Shown here piece after piece: positions 1-6,410 of a stretch of 22,027 bases of DNA. Every line of letters starts with the position of its first letter. Positions within the stretch are counted from its first letter, which is position 1. The DNA is taken from the IMG/VR virus record IMGVR_UViG_3300013116_000221, positions 1-22,027 of that record. One strand, given 5' to 3'. The notes under the pieces were generated by a model. That model worked only from the letters and a program-made list of their open reading frames with translations. It searched no databases and was not told the origin of the DNA. A program made the translations under genes and the position numbers. Source of the stretch: a virus.

Positions 1-206
1 AAAGATATTTCTTTTATCTTTTCGCGTTTTGTTGTTTTTGCCTTTAGGCCATTTTTAGCTAAAAATTTACTAACACTACGTCCTTCTTTTGATCTCCCAT
101 CAAGCTCGTCATCATTAAATACCTTTTTTGTAATGTTGATTATATTCGGATCGTCTTCGAACATATTTAGGATAAATTCTTTTTGATCGTCTGTTAATTG
201 AATCAT
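1..206 (-). CDS. Hypothetical small basic protein, 3' end cut by the window edge
   Basis: An open frame runs from an ATG at 206 off the left edge, giving about 68 visible residues beginning MIQLTDDQKEFILNMF and becoming lysine-rich (KTTKREK near the edge). The ATG overlaps the TGA of the upstream sigma-like gene in an ATGA arrangement, which implies translational coupling. The acidic start followed by a basic stretch with GRSKEGRSV suggests a nucleic-acid-binding protein, but I recognise no domain. Position directly behind a sigma-like factor makes a role in late transcription possible; this is inference only. Confidence 0.7.
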   Translation of the reverse strand, partial: MIQLTDDQKEFILNMFEDDPNIINITKKVFNDDELDGRSKEGRSVSKFLAKNGLKAKTTKREKIKEIS

Positions 207-874
207 ATAATATCCTTATTTTTAATAATTTTCTTAGCTTTGTCTTGAAAAATTTTTTTCAAATTTTTGATTTGCTTATATCCCGCCGACCTCTTTTTTT
301 CTGTTGTTTTGAAGCCTAAAAATTTTGCGACATCTTCTTCAGATTTGTTTTGAATAAAGAGCATCTTAAAAGCTGTAAACTGCCTTGGCGTAAGCTCTTC
401 CTCGATTTCACTCGAAAGCTTGCGCGTCGCTAACTCTAGATCAAGAAATTCATCTTTTCTTTCATAAACCTCGTGAGTGTGATGCTCTATTGTAACGGCG
501 AGCTTAATATCATAAGCAGCTTTTTTCTTTCGCTCCCAGTCTTTATATTCTGTGCAATGGTTATCCTGCATTCCGCTTTTTGTTTTACTGCAGCCATCTC
601 CTCCAAGATTATACTTGCACCTCAAACATGGTCTGGCATAATTGCCGTAATGATTTCGGAGCAAGTTTTTAAATTGATTCGATACAACTCTACTTAACCA
701 AGGTTCGATTGGTTTCGATTGATTCCATAAATGCCACTTTTTATGTATATGACACATAATAGTTTGCTTGATGTCGTCGTAATCAATATAAGCTAAGGCA
801 TCTAAATCCCATTTTGATCTCTTACGTTCTAAGGCTGTTTCTATTTCCTTGAGCTTGTCTTCGAAACTGTACAT
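203..874 (-). CDS. Phage RNA polymerase sigma-70-like factor with a cysteine-rich insert
   Basis: The 223-residue protein has the outline of a minimal sigma factor that would direct host RNA polymerase to phage promoters. Residues about 29-75 resemble sigma region 2 (DYDDIKQTIM, then PWLSRVVSNQFKNLLRNHY, compare the PWLYRIARN...RRR pattern of ECF sigmas). Residues about 160-210 resemble region 4: LTPRQFTAFKMLF, then an HTH-like EEDVAKFLGF followed by a basic helix. Between them lies a Cys cluster (CLRC near residue 83, further Cys near 94 and 106), probably zinc-binding, not found in ordinary sigma factors. The start overlaps the stop of the zinc-ribbon gene by one base (TAATG), so the genes are co-translated. 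Sequence divergence is high; the assignment rests on region order and motif pattern. Confidence 0.7.
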   Translation of the reverse strand: MYSFEDKLKEIETALERKRSKWDLDALAYIDYDDIKQTIMCHIHKKWHLWNQSKPIEPWLSRVVSNQFKNLLRNHYGNYARPCLRCKYNLGGDGCSKTKSGMQDNHCTEYKDWERKKKAAYDIKLAVTIEHHTHEVYERKDEFLDLELATRKLSSEIEEELTPRQFTAFKMLFIQNKSEEDVAKFLGFKTTEKKRSAGYKQIKNLKKIFQDKAKKIIKNKDII

Positions 875-1188
875 TATAAATCATTAATGTCTCTAACTAT
901 TCTCCTCTTTCTGCTTAAGGGGCGTTTGCCAGCAAGAGAACCCATTGTTTGTTGCGCGTCTGCGCCAAAAGTATCGATTTCGTATTCAAGCTTTGTGATA
1001 CGAGGTACAGATTCTGCATCTGTCTCATCTTCACTTAGAGCTTCAATTTTTTTCACTTTTCTGTTGATTGGTAAATCTTCGTTTGCATAAGATGAGCCAA
1101 ACGGACTTCCACAATCAGAACAAAACTTGGGCGGGCTGAATTTATATTCAACCTTCTTACCGCAATCTGTACAAAACTTAATAGCCAT
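874..1188 (-). CDS. Small zinc-ribbon protein
   Basis: 104 residues. The N-terminus carries two CxxC knuckles (CTDCG at about 6-10 and CSDCG at about 23-27), a classic zinc ribbon. The rest is a charged, probably flexible region with a basic C-terminal patch (KRPLSRKRRIVRD). Such short zinc ribbons commonly contact nucleic acid or RNA polymerase. It lies between PhoH and the sigma-like gene and overlaps the latter by one base, so a shared role in transcription control is plausible but unproven. No Shine-Dalgarno sequence precedes the ATG. Confidence 0.65.
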   Translation of the reverse strand: MAIKFCTDCGKKVEYKFSPPKFCSDCGSPFGSSYANEDLPINRKVKKIEALSEDETDAESVPRITKLEYEIDTFGADAQQTMGSLAGKRPLSRKRRIVRDINDL

Positions 1189-1207
1189 AAATTATTATAA
1201 ATTTATT

Positions 1208-1900
1208 TTAATTATTCTCAAGTTTAGATACGATAAATTTTACAATTTTACTTCTCTTTATGTCTTCTGTGGTGAATTGTTTGCATATGACTCCATTTTC
1301 CACAGAGTCTTCGTTGTCAAACGTTTTGAAAATTTCAGTAAAGCCACTATTATTAATATCGCTTTGCATAATGTCTCCGCATATAATTATTTTTGAATCC
1401 TCTCCTATTCTTGTTAAAACAGTCACTAATTCACCATAAGAGAAGTTTTGAGCCTCATCAATTATTACAATTGTATCGTCCCAGTTCGCGCCCCTTACAT
1501 AATTAACAGGTATGCAATCAAACATATTTTTTTCTCTTAAAATTTTAATGTCAGAAGTATCAAGCATTTCATCGAGCTTATCATAAAATGGACCCGCAAA
1601 AACTGCAAACTTTTCTTCTAAAGACCCTGGCAGCGCACCCATGCTTCTCTGCGCGCTCTCAGCTATGCTTCTGATATATAGAATACCTTTTTCAAGGTTA
1701 GAGTCCATCATGACCTGTAAAGCCGAATATACAGCCATATAGGTCTTTGCGGTGCCAGCGGGACCAGATAAAAACAATAATTTTGAATCTGGGTCAAGTG
1801 CTGTTTTTAGAAAATCAATTTGATTTTCAGTAAATTTAAATTTACGCTCTTTGAATCTTAGTTTATGATTCAATTGTTTGAATTCAAGCTTGTTAGACAT
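1208..1900 (-). CDS. phoH: PhoH-family P-loop ATPase
   Basis: 230 residues matching the PhoH core, an ATPase common in phage genomes whose cellular role is still debated (RNA-helicase-like). Walker A is GPAGTAKT at about 46-53 and Walker B is IVIIDEAQN at about 144-152; the PhoH signature YIRSIAESAQRSMGALPGS follows the first strand, and IICGDIMQSD is the sensor-like strand. Length is typical of the phage version, which lacks the PIN domain. A GTGTAA box sits 10 nt upstream of the ATG, after the stop of the structural gene. It belongs to the late leftward block. Confidence 0.93.
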   Translation of the reverse strand: MSNKLEFKQLNHKLRFKERKFKFTENQIDFLKTALDPDSKLLFLSGPAGTAKTYMAVYSALQVMMDSNLEKGILYIRSIAESAQRSMGALPGSLEEKFAVFAGPFYDKLDEMLDTSDIKILREKNMFDCIPVNYVRGANWDDTIVIIDEAQNFSYGELVTVLTRIGEDSKIIICGDIMQSDINNSGFTEIFKTFDNEDSVENGVICKQFTTEDIKRSKIVKFIVSKLENN

Positions 1901-1910
1901 TCAAAACTTA

Positions 1911-1916
1911 TTACAC
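1911..1916 (-). promoter_or_regulatory. GTGTAA box upstream of phoH (candidate late promoter element)
   Basis: On the minus strand the junction reads AAAGTGTAATAAG and then, 10 nt after GTGTAA, the ATG of phoH. The same box and spacing recur at 2808-2813, 4917-4922, 5075-5080 and 5455-5460. The function is inferred from position only. Confidence 0.4.
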
Positions 1917-1917
1917 T

Positions 1918-2799
1918 TTAAGATATCTTTTTTACCGCCCAAGCGTGAATTCTTGGTCTTAAAGATTGGAATGCATTGTAAAAAAATAAAGAATCTGGCA
2001 AAGCTAAAGCGCTTGCATCTTTGTTCCAAACAAATCCTGTTGATGTATTATAGTGTAAATCTGGGTATTGATATTCTCCTATACCATTTATTATATTTTT
2101 TAAATTTTCTATACTTGGATCCTCTATTCTATTATATAGCAAGCTGTTTCTAGAACCAGGCACAGAAGATATATCATACTGTGAGGCTTTAAAACTGATC
2201 AACTGATCGCTCTGTCCTTTATTTAAAACCTTATAGTTAAGACCCCAATAGGAGCAAAAATAATCTTCTTTATGTGGATATGCGAAGGTGGTAGAAGTTC
2301 CTGTTGTTCCTACTATATTAAAATTTCCTTGACTTTCAGTTATTTCTCTCTCCTCTAACTCTTGACCCTGGTAACTTGAAAAAAATTTATTATCACCTAG
2401 GGTGGAGCCGCCATAATCAGGGTGCGTCATTTTATTGTAGGCATAGGTACTAGTATTGTTTAAAAACGCATATCTAGATTGAGTACCAATAAAGCCGCTA
2501 TTATTTGTAGATAATGGCAAAGAGTTTTGATCTTGCTCTTTAATTAATCCTAAATAAGTAAAAGTATCATTTGTTGTCCCGCCAGCGTCAATCGTGGTTG
2601 AGGTTGGAGTACCTTTATTTTCGTTTCCTACTCCTGTTTGCACAAAACTAACAAACATACCTATTTTTATTTCTTCCCAATCGCTACCAAATGTAAATGG
2701 GACTTGGTAAGCATAATTCGGTTCAATAAGTAAGCTTTTGTCCGTGCCTCCCTGAAAAGCACTATCTATTGTTTTTTCGTATATAAATCCACCAGCCAT
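1918..2799 (-). CDS. Hypothetical virion-associated protein
   Basis: 293 residues, rich in Ser, Thr, Asn, Gly and aromatic residues, with no signal peptide or membrane segment. This composition is typical of phage structural proteins. It starts MAGGFIYEKTIDSAF and has several Gly/Thr-rich loops (for example VGTTGTSTTFAYP). It follows two tail-tube-like genes in transcription order with 17 bases between them. No named domain is recognised; a tail or neck protein is the likeliest role. A GTGTAA box lies 8 nt before the ATG. Confidence 0.65.
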   Translation of the reverse strand: MAGGFIYEKTIDSAFQGGTDKSLLIEPNYAYQVPFTFGSDWEEIKIGMFVSFVQTGVGNENKGTPTSTTIDAGGTTNDTFTYLGLIKEQDQNSLPLSTNNSGFIGTQSRYAFLNNTSTYAYNKMTHPDYGGSTLGDNKFFSSYQGQELEEREITESQGNFNIVGTTGTSTTFAYPHKEDYFCSYWGLNYKVLNKGQSDQLISFKASQYDISSVPGSRNSLLYNRIEDPSIENLKNIINGIGEYQYPDLHYNTSTGFVWNKDASALALPDSLFFYNAFQSLRPRIHAWAVKKIS

Positions 2800-2807
2800 A
2801 ATACTTA

Positions 2808-2813
2808 TTACAC
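2808..2813 (-). promoter_or_regulatory. GTGTAA box upstream of the 2799-1918 gene
   Basis: The minus strand reads AAAAGTGTAATAAGTATT followed directly by ATG. It is nearly identical to the junction upstream of phoH (shared AAAGTGTAATAAGT), although the flanking genes are unrelated. Confidence 0.4.
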
Positions 2814-2816
2814 TTT

Positions 2817-4127
2817 TTAAAATTGATTTAAATCTTGATTTGTTTCTCCAGTGCTTATATTTTCGAAATCGACTTCGTTTTCGTAATAAATATCAATAAA
2901 ACTTAATAATTCTTCATCTGTTTGTCCAGTATTTTCGTTTTCAAAATCAGTTTGACTTTCATAGTATGTGTCAATATGGGCTTTTATGTTTGCAGCATAT
3001 GTACCTAGAATCTTAAGCTCAAAATCTTCTCCAGTTTTTGGTTCTCTTGTTACTATTTCACGTAGCCATAAATTGAAATTAGTTTGACCTGCTTCTCTAT
3101 CTTCAAAGTCAACTTGGTTTGCATAAAAAGTGCCATTTAATCTAAATAAAGCAGTATTAAGATTTTCTTCTAATTGGGATAAATGTTCTGCACAAGTATT
3201 GAATTCCGATGGGGTTGGTAGAGAGCCAGTTACTTTTTTAATTGTTGAATAGGCGCTGTACTCATTAGATAGTTGAACAACTTCTCCAGCTCTAGAATCT
3301 AATGTTTGATTTGTTAGTGCACTTTTTTCAAATTGAAAAGAATTTAATGCACAAGTACCCATCGAAAAATCTAAGTCATCTAAAGTTATGCCGCTAGATT
3401 TTATATCCTTTATTATTGATTGTATTTCAGAAATTCTATTGATGCTTGATTCGTTTTCTTTTGGAGAAAAGATTATATCTATTTTTTTATTAAATTTATC
3501 TTCCTCAATTAACCCTGTGACATCTTCTACTTCTTGCTCCAGCATTTCTATATTAGCATTTATTTTATGAACTACTGGAGAAAATATATTGACATTTGAA
3601 TAATTTATGCTGCCAATATTGTTTGTGGGTTTTACATCAAATGAAGCTTCATAATTTAAAGATTTTATAGCAGAATTTTTACCATCTAGATTAAGAGAAA
3701 AAATAGAAGGGGTCATATCTAACGCCTCGAAATCAGCAGAGGCTGTTAAAAGTTTTAAATTGGTAGTGGGTTTCATGTCTCCAAAAATTTGAAGTGTCAC
3801 GTTTATTTCCCCAAAACCATTTGAATCTAAATTCAAACCATAACTAGAAATAGCCGCATTAGTGAAATCTATTGCATTATTTTTGTATACAAATTGCCCA
3901 GATAAGTTAGTCGCCCCAGTTAATGATTGCAGATAGTCCTTGCCATTATAAGGTTTAGAAAAACTACAAGTCGTTGTCGGCGGCTTATAAATTTTTCTGT
4001 TTATTCCTTTGTTTGCGAGTAGCTTTGTAGCCCCTTCCTGATTGGTCGATTGGAAAGATATGTTACTTATTCCAGTTAGTAATACATCTTGCAGTATTAC
4101 ATAGCTCTCTTCTGATCCATTAAACAT
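2817..4127 (-). CDS. Tail-tube-like structural protein with C-terminal repeats
   Basis: 436 residues. Residues 1-150 align closely with the upstream gene product: both have MF-GSE, then a TG-ISF stretch, a KPY-G-D-LQ--TG motif, LSGQFVY, ISSY and IFGD-KPTTN. The pair therefore arose by duplication. Function as a tail tube or tube-associated protein is inferred from the late location and the duplication. Unlike its paralog it carries a C-terminal extension containing three diverged repeats of the pattern (Y/F)Y---DFE---GQT at about 334-359, 388-413 and 414-436, possibly a multimerisation or receptor-contact module. Its ATG overlaps the upstream stop by 8 bases, so translation is probably coupled. 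Confidence 0.7.
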   Translation of the reverse strand: MFNGSEESYVILQDVLLTGISNISFQSTNQEGATKLLANKGINRKIYKPPTTTCSFSKPYNGKDYLQSLTGATNLSGQFVYKNNAIDFTNAAISSYGLNLDSNGFGEINVTLQIFGDMKPTTNLKLLTASADFEALDMTPSIFSLNLDGKNSAIKSLNYEASFDVKPTNNIGSINYSNVNIFSPVVHKINANIEMLEQEVEDVTGLIEEDKFNKKIDIIFSPKENESSINRISEIQSIIKDIKSSGITLDDLDFSMGTCALNSFQFEKSALTNQTLDSRAGEVVQLSNEYSAYSTIKKVTGSLPTPSEFNTCAEHLSQLEENLNTALFRLNGTFYANQVDFEDREAGQTNFNLWLREIVTREPKTGEDFELKILGTYAANIKAHIDTYYESQTDFENENTGQTDEELLSFIDIYYENEVDFENISTGETNQDLNQF

Positions 4128-4908
4128 TTAATTGCAATCCCTGATATTGTATTGAAAACTGAACCAAATCTCCAGCCGCAACACTAACTTCTTGGGAACT
4201 TATGCTTGCGTTTGGAATATTATAAGTATTTAAAACAGAGTTCCCTGTATCTCGTATATCAAATGTTATATTTCTGTTAAATGTTTCTGATTGAATTAAC
4301 CCCGTAACATCTTCAAATTCTTGTTCGTCCATTAACATTTTGGCGGATGTGCTATATTTTATTGGAGATAATATTTTGGCGCTGGAAGATTTTATAGAAT
4401 CTATTTCGTATGTAGGCTTTACATCAAAATTTACACTATATGAAAAATCTGTTAAAATTGAATTGCGCCCTTCAACATCCACTGAAACCGAATCTGGACC
4501 CAACTCCTCGAAAGAATAATCGCTCTGCGTGGCTGCAATATTTGTTGTTGGTTTAAAATCTCCAAATATTTTCATATCTATTGATATTTTCGGAGAACTG
4601 TTGGTATCTACAGATACGGAATATGAAGAAATAGTCGCCTCATTAAATTCTACGGCATTTGCGCCATATACAAATTGGCCAGAAAGATCGGTCATTCCTG
4701 TAAATTCTTGCAGTCTATCTCTTCCCAAATAAGGTTTTGAAATTTTGCATTGTATTGTGTGCCCTTTATTGATCTTTCTGGTTATTCCTCTTTCAGCAAG
4801 TAACACAACCGCATCTTCTTCAACATTAGAAGTGAATGATATATCTGTGACACCAGTGATGGCATAACCTTGCATAATTACCTTTGTATCTTCCGAACCT
4901 ACAAACAT
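4120..4908 (-). CDS. Tail-tube-like structural protein (paralog of the next gene)
   Basis: 263 residues from the ATG at 4908. The frame stays open to an ATG at 5028, but I chose 4908 because its protein starts MFVGSEDTKVIMQ, aligning with MFNGSEESYVILQ of the downstream paralog, because a GTGTAA box sits 8 nt upstream, and because the extra 40 residues are a lysine-rich low-complexity stretch. Shared blocks with the paralog include GI-RKI, KPYLGRDRLQEFTG, DLSGQFVYGANA, FGDFKPTTN and the EQEFEDVTGLI segment. A mostly beta, tube-forming virion protein is the likely role. Confidence 0.7.
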   Translation of the reverse strand: MFVGSEDTKVIMQGYAITGVTDISFTSNVEEDAVVLLAERGITRKINKGHTIQCKISKPYLGRDRLQEFTGMTDLSGQFVYGANAVEFNEATISSYSVSVDTNSSPKISIDMKIFGDFKPTTNIAATQSDYSFEELGPDSVSVDVEGRNSILTDFSYSVNFDVKPTYEIDSIKSSSAKILSPIKYSTSAKMLMDEQEFEDVTGLIQSETFNRNITFDIRDTGNSVLNTYNIPNASISSQEVSVAAGDLVQFSIQYQGLQLNV

Positions 4909-4916
4909 AAATTCAT

Positions 4917-4922
4917 TTACAC
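4917..4922 (-). promoter_or_regulatory. GTGTAA box upstream of the first tail-tube-like gene
   Basis: The minus strand reads AAAAAGTGTAAATGAATTT then ATG; the box-to-ATG gap is 8 nt, the same as at 2808-2813. It supports the internal start at 4908. Confidence 0.4.
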
Positions 4923-5032
4923 TTTTTCTTTTTAAAATTTTTTTTCTTTTTTCTTTGTTTTTAAGTGTAACACTACTCGCCCCCATCTGCTTAATCGCGT
5001 GGTGTGTTTTTGCTATCGGTCGTAACAAATTT

Positions 5033-5069
5033 AAGCCCCATTTTCTTGGTTCTCAAGATTATGGGGCTT
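5033..5069 (+). terminator. Strong hairpin between divergent gene blocks
   Basis: AAGCCCCAT (5033-5041) pairs with ATGGGGCTT (5061-5069); an inner stem TCTTG/CAAGA extends it, and TTTTT-like sequence follows on the plus strand. It looks like an intrinsic terminator facing right, yet it lies between divergent starts (4908 minus, 5093 plus). It may instead insulate the two blocks or be part of the leader of the 5093 gene. Confidence 0.55.
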
Positions 5070-5074
5070 TTTAT

Positions 5075-5080
5075 GTGTAA
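5075..5080 (+). promoter_or_regulatory. GTGTAA box upstream of the 5093 gene
   Basis: Plus-strand TATGTGTAAAAG, 12 nt before the ATG at 5093. It matches the minus-strand boxes in the structural block. Confidence 0.35.
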
Positions 5081-5092
5081 AAGAATTAGTAC

Positions 5093-5455
5093 ATGAGCAT
5101 AGAAAATATCCATCTTTTAGAAAAAGAAATACACCAAACATTTAATTGGGATAACGACACCATTAACTCCCTAACAAGTCGGATAGGCTCTCTTTTAGTT
5201 TTCTATCCAATCAGCGAATCTCAAAACCTCCATATGTTTACGCATCTTTTACAAGAGTTAAACAGAAAATTAGACAAATTTGGATTTAGTGAAAATATTT
5301 CTAGGCCTGTAGATGCTGGGTTCAGACCCTTGAATATCGAAGATTTTTTTGGTAATTCGCCTACTCCAGGTGCTAACGATTACCTAAAGCTAGAAGATAG
5401 TTCGTATCTATTCCAAGAAAATGCATTCAAATTGATCCTAGAGCAGGATATTTAG
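5093..5455 (+). CDS. Hypothetical protein
   Basis: 120 residues, first gene of the rightward block. The N-terminal half looks helical (IENIHLLEKEIHQTF, then MFTHLLQELNRKLDKFGF); the C-terminal half is Pro/Gly-richer and ends LILEQDI. No signal peptide, membrane segment or known motif is visible. Its GTGTAA box suggests co-regulation with the leftward structural genes, so it may be a small virion protein. No Shine-Dalgarno sequence is seen. Confidence 0.6.
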   Translation: MSIENIHLLEKEIHQTFNWDNDTINSLTSRIGSLLVFYPISESQNLHMFTHLLQELNRKLDKFGFSENISRPVDAGFRPLNIEDFFGNSPTPGANDYLKLEDSSYLFQENAFKLILEQDI

Positions 5456-5460
5456 TGTAA
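5455..5460 (+). promoter_or_regulatory. GTGTAA box overlapping the stop of the 5093 gene
   Basis: TTTAGTGTAATATAAC spans the TAG stop of the 5093-5455 gene and lies 12 nt before an ATG at 5473. A very similar TCTAGTGTAATATGA occurs at 20174-20187. Confidence 0.3.
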
Positions 5461-5472
5461 TATAACACGCAG

Positions 5473-5538
5473 ATGCTTATAAAGACAACAGAAACGAATA
5501 ATAGACCACAATCAAGTATTGGGGCTTTCGTTGTGTAG
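5473..5538 (+). CDS. Micro-ORF (21 residues), doubtful
   Basis: ATG to TAG encodes a 21-residue hydrophilic peptide beginning MLIKTTETNNRP. It is supported only by position: it follows a GTGTAA box at the standard distance and is followed within 30 bases by a strong terminator. It could equally be a spacer or the start of a short RNA. Confidence 0.25.
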   Translation: MLIKTTETNNRPQSSIGAFVV

Positions 5539-5566
5539 TTTTTTATAACTCTCCGAATCAACGTAG

Positions 5567-5596
5567 CCCCGACTTGTAAAAAAGTTGGGGTTTTTT
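5567..5596 (+). terminator. Intrinsic terminator
   Basis: CCCCGACTT (5567-5575) pairs with AAGTTGGGG (5582-5590) with one G-T pair, loop of 6, followed by TTTTTT. It ends the short rightward unit before the tRNA promoter. Confidence 0.85.
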
Positions 5597-5606
5597 GTTT
5601 TTAGGG

Positions 5607-5634
5607 TTGACATTTTATTTTTTATGTACATAGT
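5607..5634 (+). promoter_or_regulatory. Probable promoter of the tRNA cluster
   Basis: TTGACA at 5607-5612 and CATAGT at 5629-5634, 16-nt spacer, about 40 nt upstream of the first tRNA and directly after the terminator. Confidence 0.6.
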
Positions 5635-5676
5635 GTTTGTTATTGATCTTTGATAGTTTATTTTTTGAAATTTTTA

Positions 5677-5748
5677 TGTAGGGAGGTTAGGTAGCCAACG
5701 GAGTCTCATAAGCTTCGTGAGCAGGTTCAATTCCTGCCCCTGCAACCA
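5677..5748 (+). tRNA. tRNA-Met(CAT), possibly tRNA-Ile2
   Basis: A full cloverleaf can be drawn: acceptor TGTAGGG/CCCTGCA, anticodon stem GGAGT/GCTTC with loop CTCATAA (anticodon CAT at 5707-5709), T arm GCAGG/CCTGC, A73 and an encoded CCA. The paired position 1-72 argues against an initiator tRNA. A CAT anticodon cannot be told apart from a lysidine-modified Ile tRNA by eye. Confidence 0.85.
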
Positions 5749-5753
5749 TTTAA

Positions 5754-5828
5754 GCCCCTATCGTCTAGCCAGGTCTAGGACACTTGGTTTTCATCCAAGC
5801 GACTGCGGTTCGAATCCGCATAGGGGTA
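5754..5828 (+). tRNA. tRNA-Glu(TTC)
   Basis: Acceptor GCCCCTA/TAGGGGT, anticodon stem CTTGG/CCAAG, anticodon TTC at 5790-5792, T arm TGCGG/CCGCA, A73. CCA is not encoded, so it relies on CCA addition, unlike most of its neighbours. Confidence 0.92.
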
Positions 5829-5832
5829 CTTA

Positions 5833-5908
5833 GGTCGCATAGTTTTAATTGGCAAAACAGCTGATTTGTAATCAGCCTTTCTCGGTTCAAATCCGAGTGT
5901 GACCTCCA
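5833..5908 (+). tRNA. tRNA-Thr(TGT)
   Basis: Acceptor GGTCGCA/TGTGACC, D stem GTTT/AAAC, anticodon stem GCTGA/TCAGC with TGT at 5867-5869, T arm CTCGG/CCGAG, discriminator T, encoded CCA. Confidence 0.92.
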
Positions 5909-5915
5909 TTTTTAT

Positions 5916-5990
<75 letters not shown>

Positions 5991-5998
5991 TTTTAACA

Positions 5999-6042
5999 CA
6001 CCCAGTGATCCTCTTCTTCATTGAATGATCATAAAGGCTGGG
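5999..6042 (+). other. Intergenic hairpin between tRNA-Asn and ncRNA candidate A
   Basis: ACCCAG (about 5999-6005) pairs with CTGGGT (about 6037-6042), with an inner TGATC/GATCA stem. It could be a processing site in the polycistronic tRNA transcript or the first domain of the adjacent RNA. Confidence 0.35.
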
Positions 6043-6049
6043 TACATTT

Positions 6050-6246
6050 TACACAGGCGGTGTTGAAAGTAGAAACACTGCGTGGGCCAGCGTCCGAGGA
6101 AGGCGGAATATCGACTCGGTTAATTCTATGGCATTTTCGTGACCGTAACTGCAAAACGCGAAGCGCATAGAAGCATGGTGATCGATTGGTAATCGTAAGC
6201 CTAGTTCCACAAAGACCGTAATAGGAGTAACGACCTATCCTGTGTA
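6050..6246 (+). ncRNA. Structured RNA candidate A, about 200 nt
   Basis: No ORF spans this stretch. A perfect 8-bp closing helix joins TACACAGG (6050-6057) to CCTGTGTA (6239-6246). Inside it, successive hairpins can be drawn: CGGTGTT/AACACTG (6058-6080), CCGAG/CTCGG (about 6094-6119), CTATG/CATAG (6126 to about 6170), CGATT/AATCG (about 6184-6195) and ATAGG/CCTAT (about 6212-6238). This is a multibranched RNA ending 4 nt before tRNA-Lys. It lacks tmRNA and RNase P hallmark sequences as far as I can see. Embedding in a phage tRNA operon is typical of stable phage RNAs such as T4 RNA C/D; the class here is unknown. Confidence 0.6.
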
Positions 6247-6250
6247 TTAA

Positions 6251-6326
6251 GCACCTTTAGCTCAATCGGTAGAGCAGTTGACTTTTAATCAATTGGTTCT
6301 GGGTTCAAGTCCCAGAGGGTGTACCA
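6251..6326 (+). tRNA. tRNA-Lys(TTT)
   Basis: Acceptor GCACCTT/AGGGTGT, D stem GCTC/GAGC, anticodon TTT at 6284-6286, T arm CTGGG/CCCAG, A73 and encoded CCA. Confidence 0.94.
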
Positions 6327-6333
6327 ATTTTAT

Positions 6334-6410
6334 TGGTTCGTGGTGAAGTGGCCTAACACAACTGGTTTTGATCCAGTCATTCGCAGGTTCAAATCCTGCC
6401 GAACCTACCA
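6334..6410 (+). tRNA. tRNA-Gln(TTG)
   Basis: Acceptor TGGTTCG/CGAACCT with a T-T mismatch at the end pair (a weak first pair is common in Gln tRNAs), anticodon stem ACTGG/CCAGT with TTG at 6368-6370, T arm GCAGG/CCTGC, A73 and encoded CCA. Confidence 0.9.

Noticed and set aside
4909-5028. N-terminal extension of the first tail-tube-like protein
   Set aside because: Lysine-rich low-complexity residues not found in the paralog; the ATG at 4908 aligns with the paralog's start and has the GTGTAA box.
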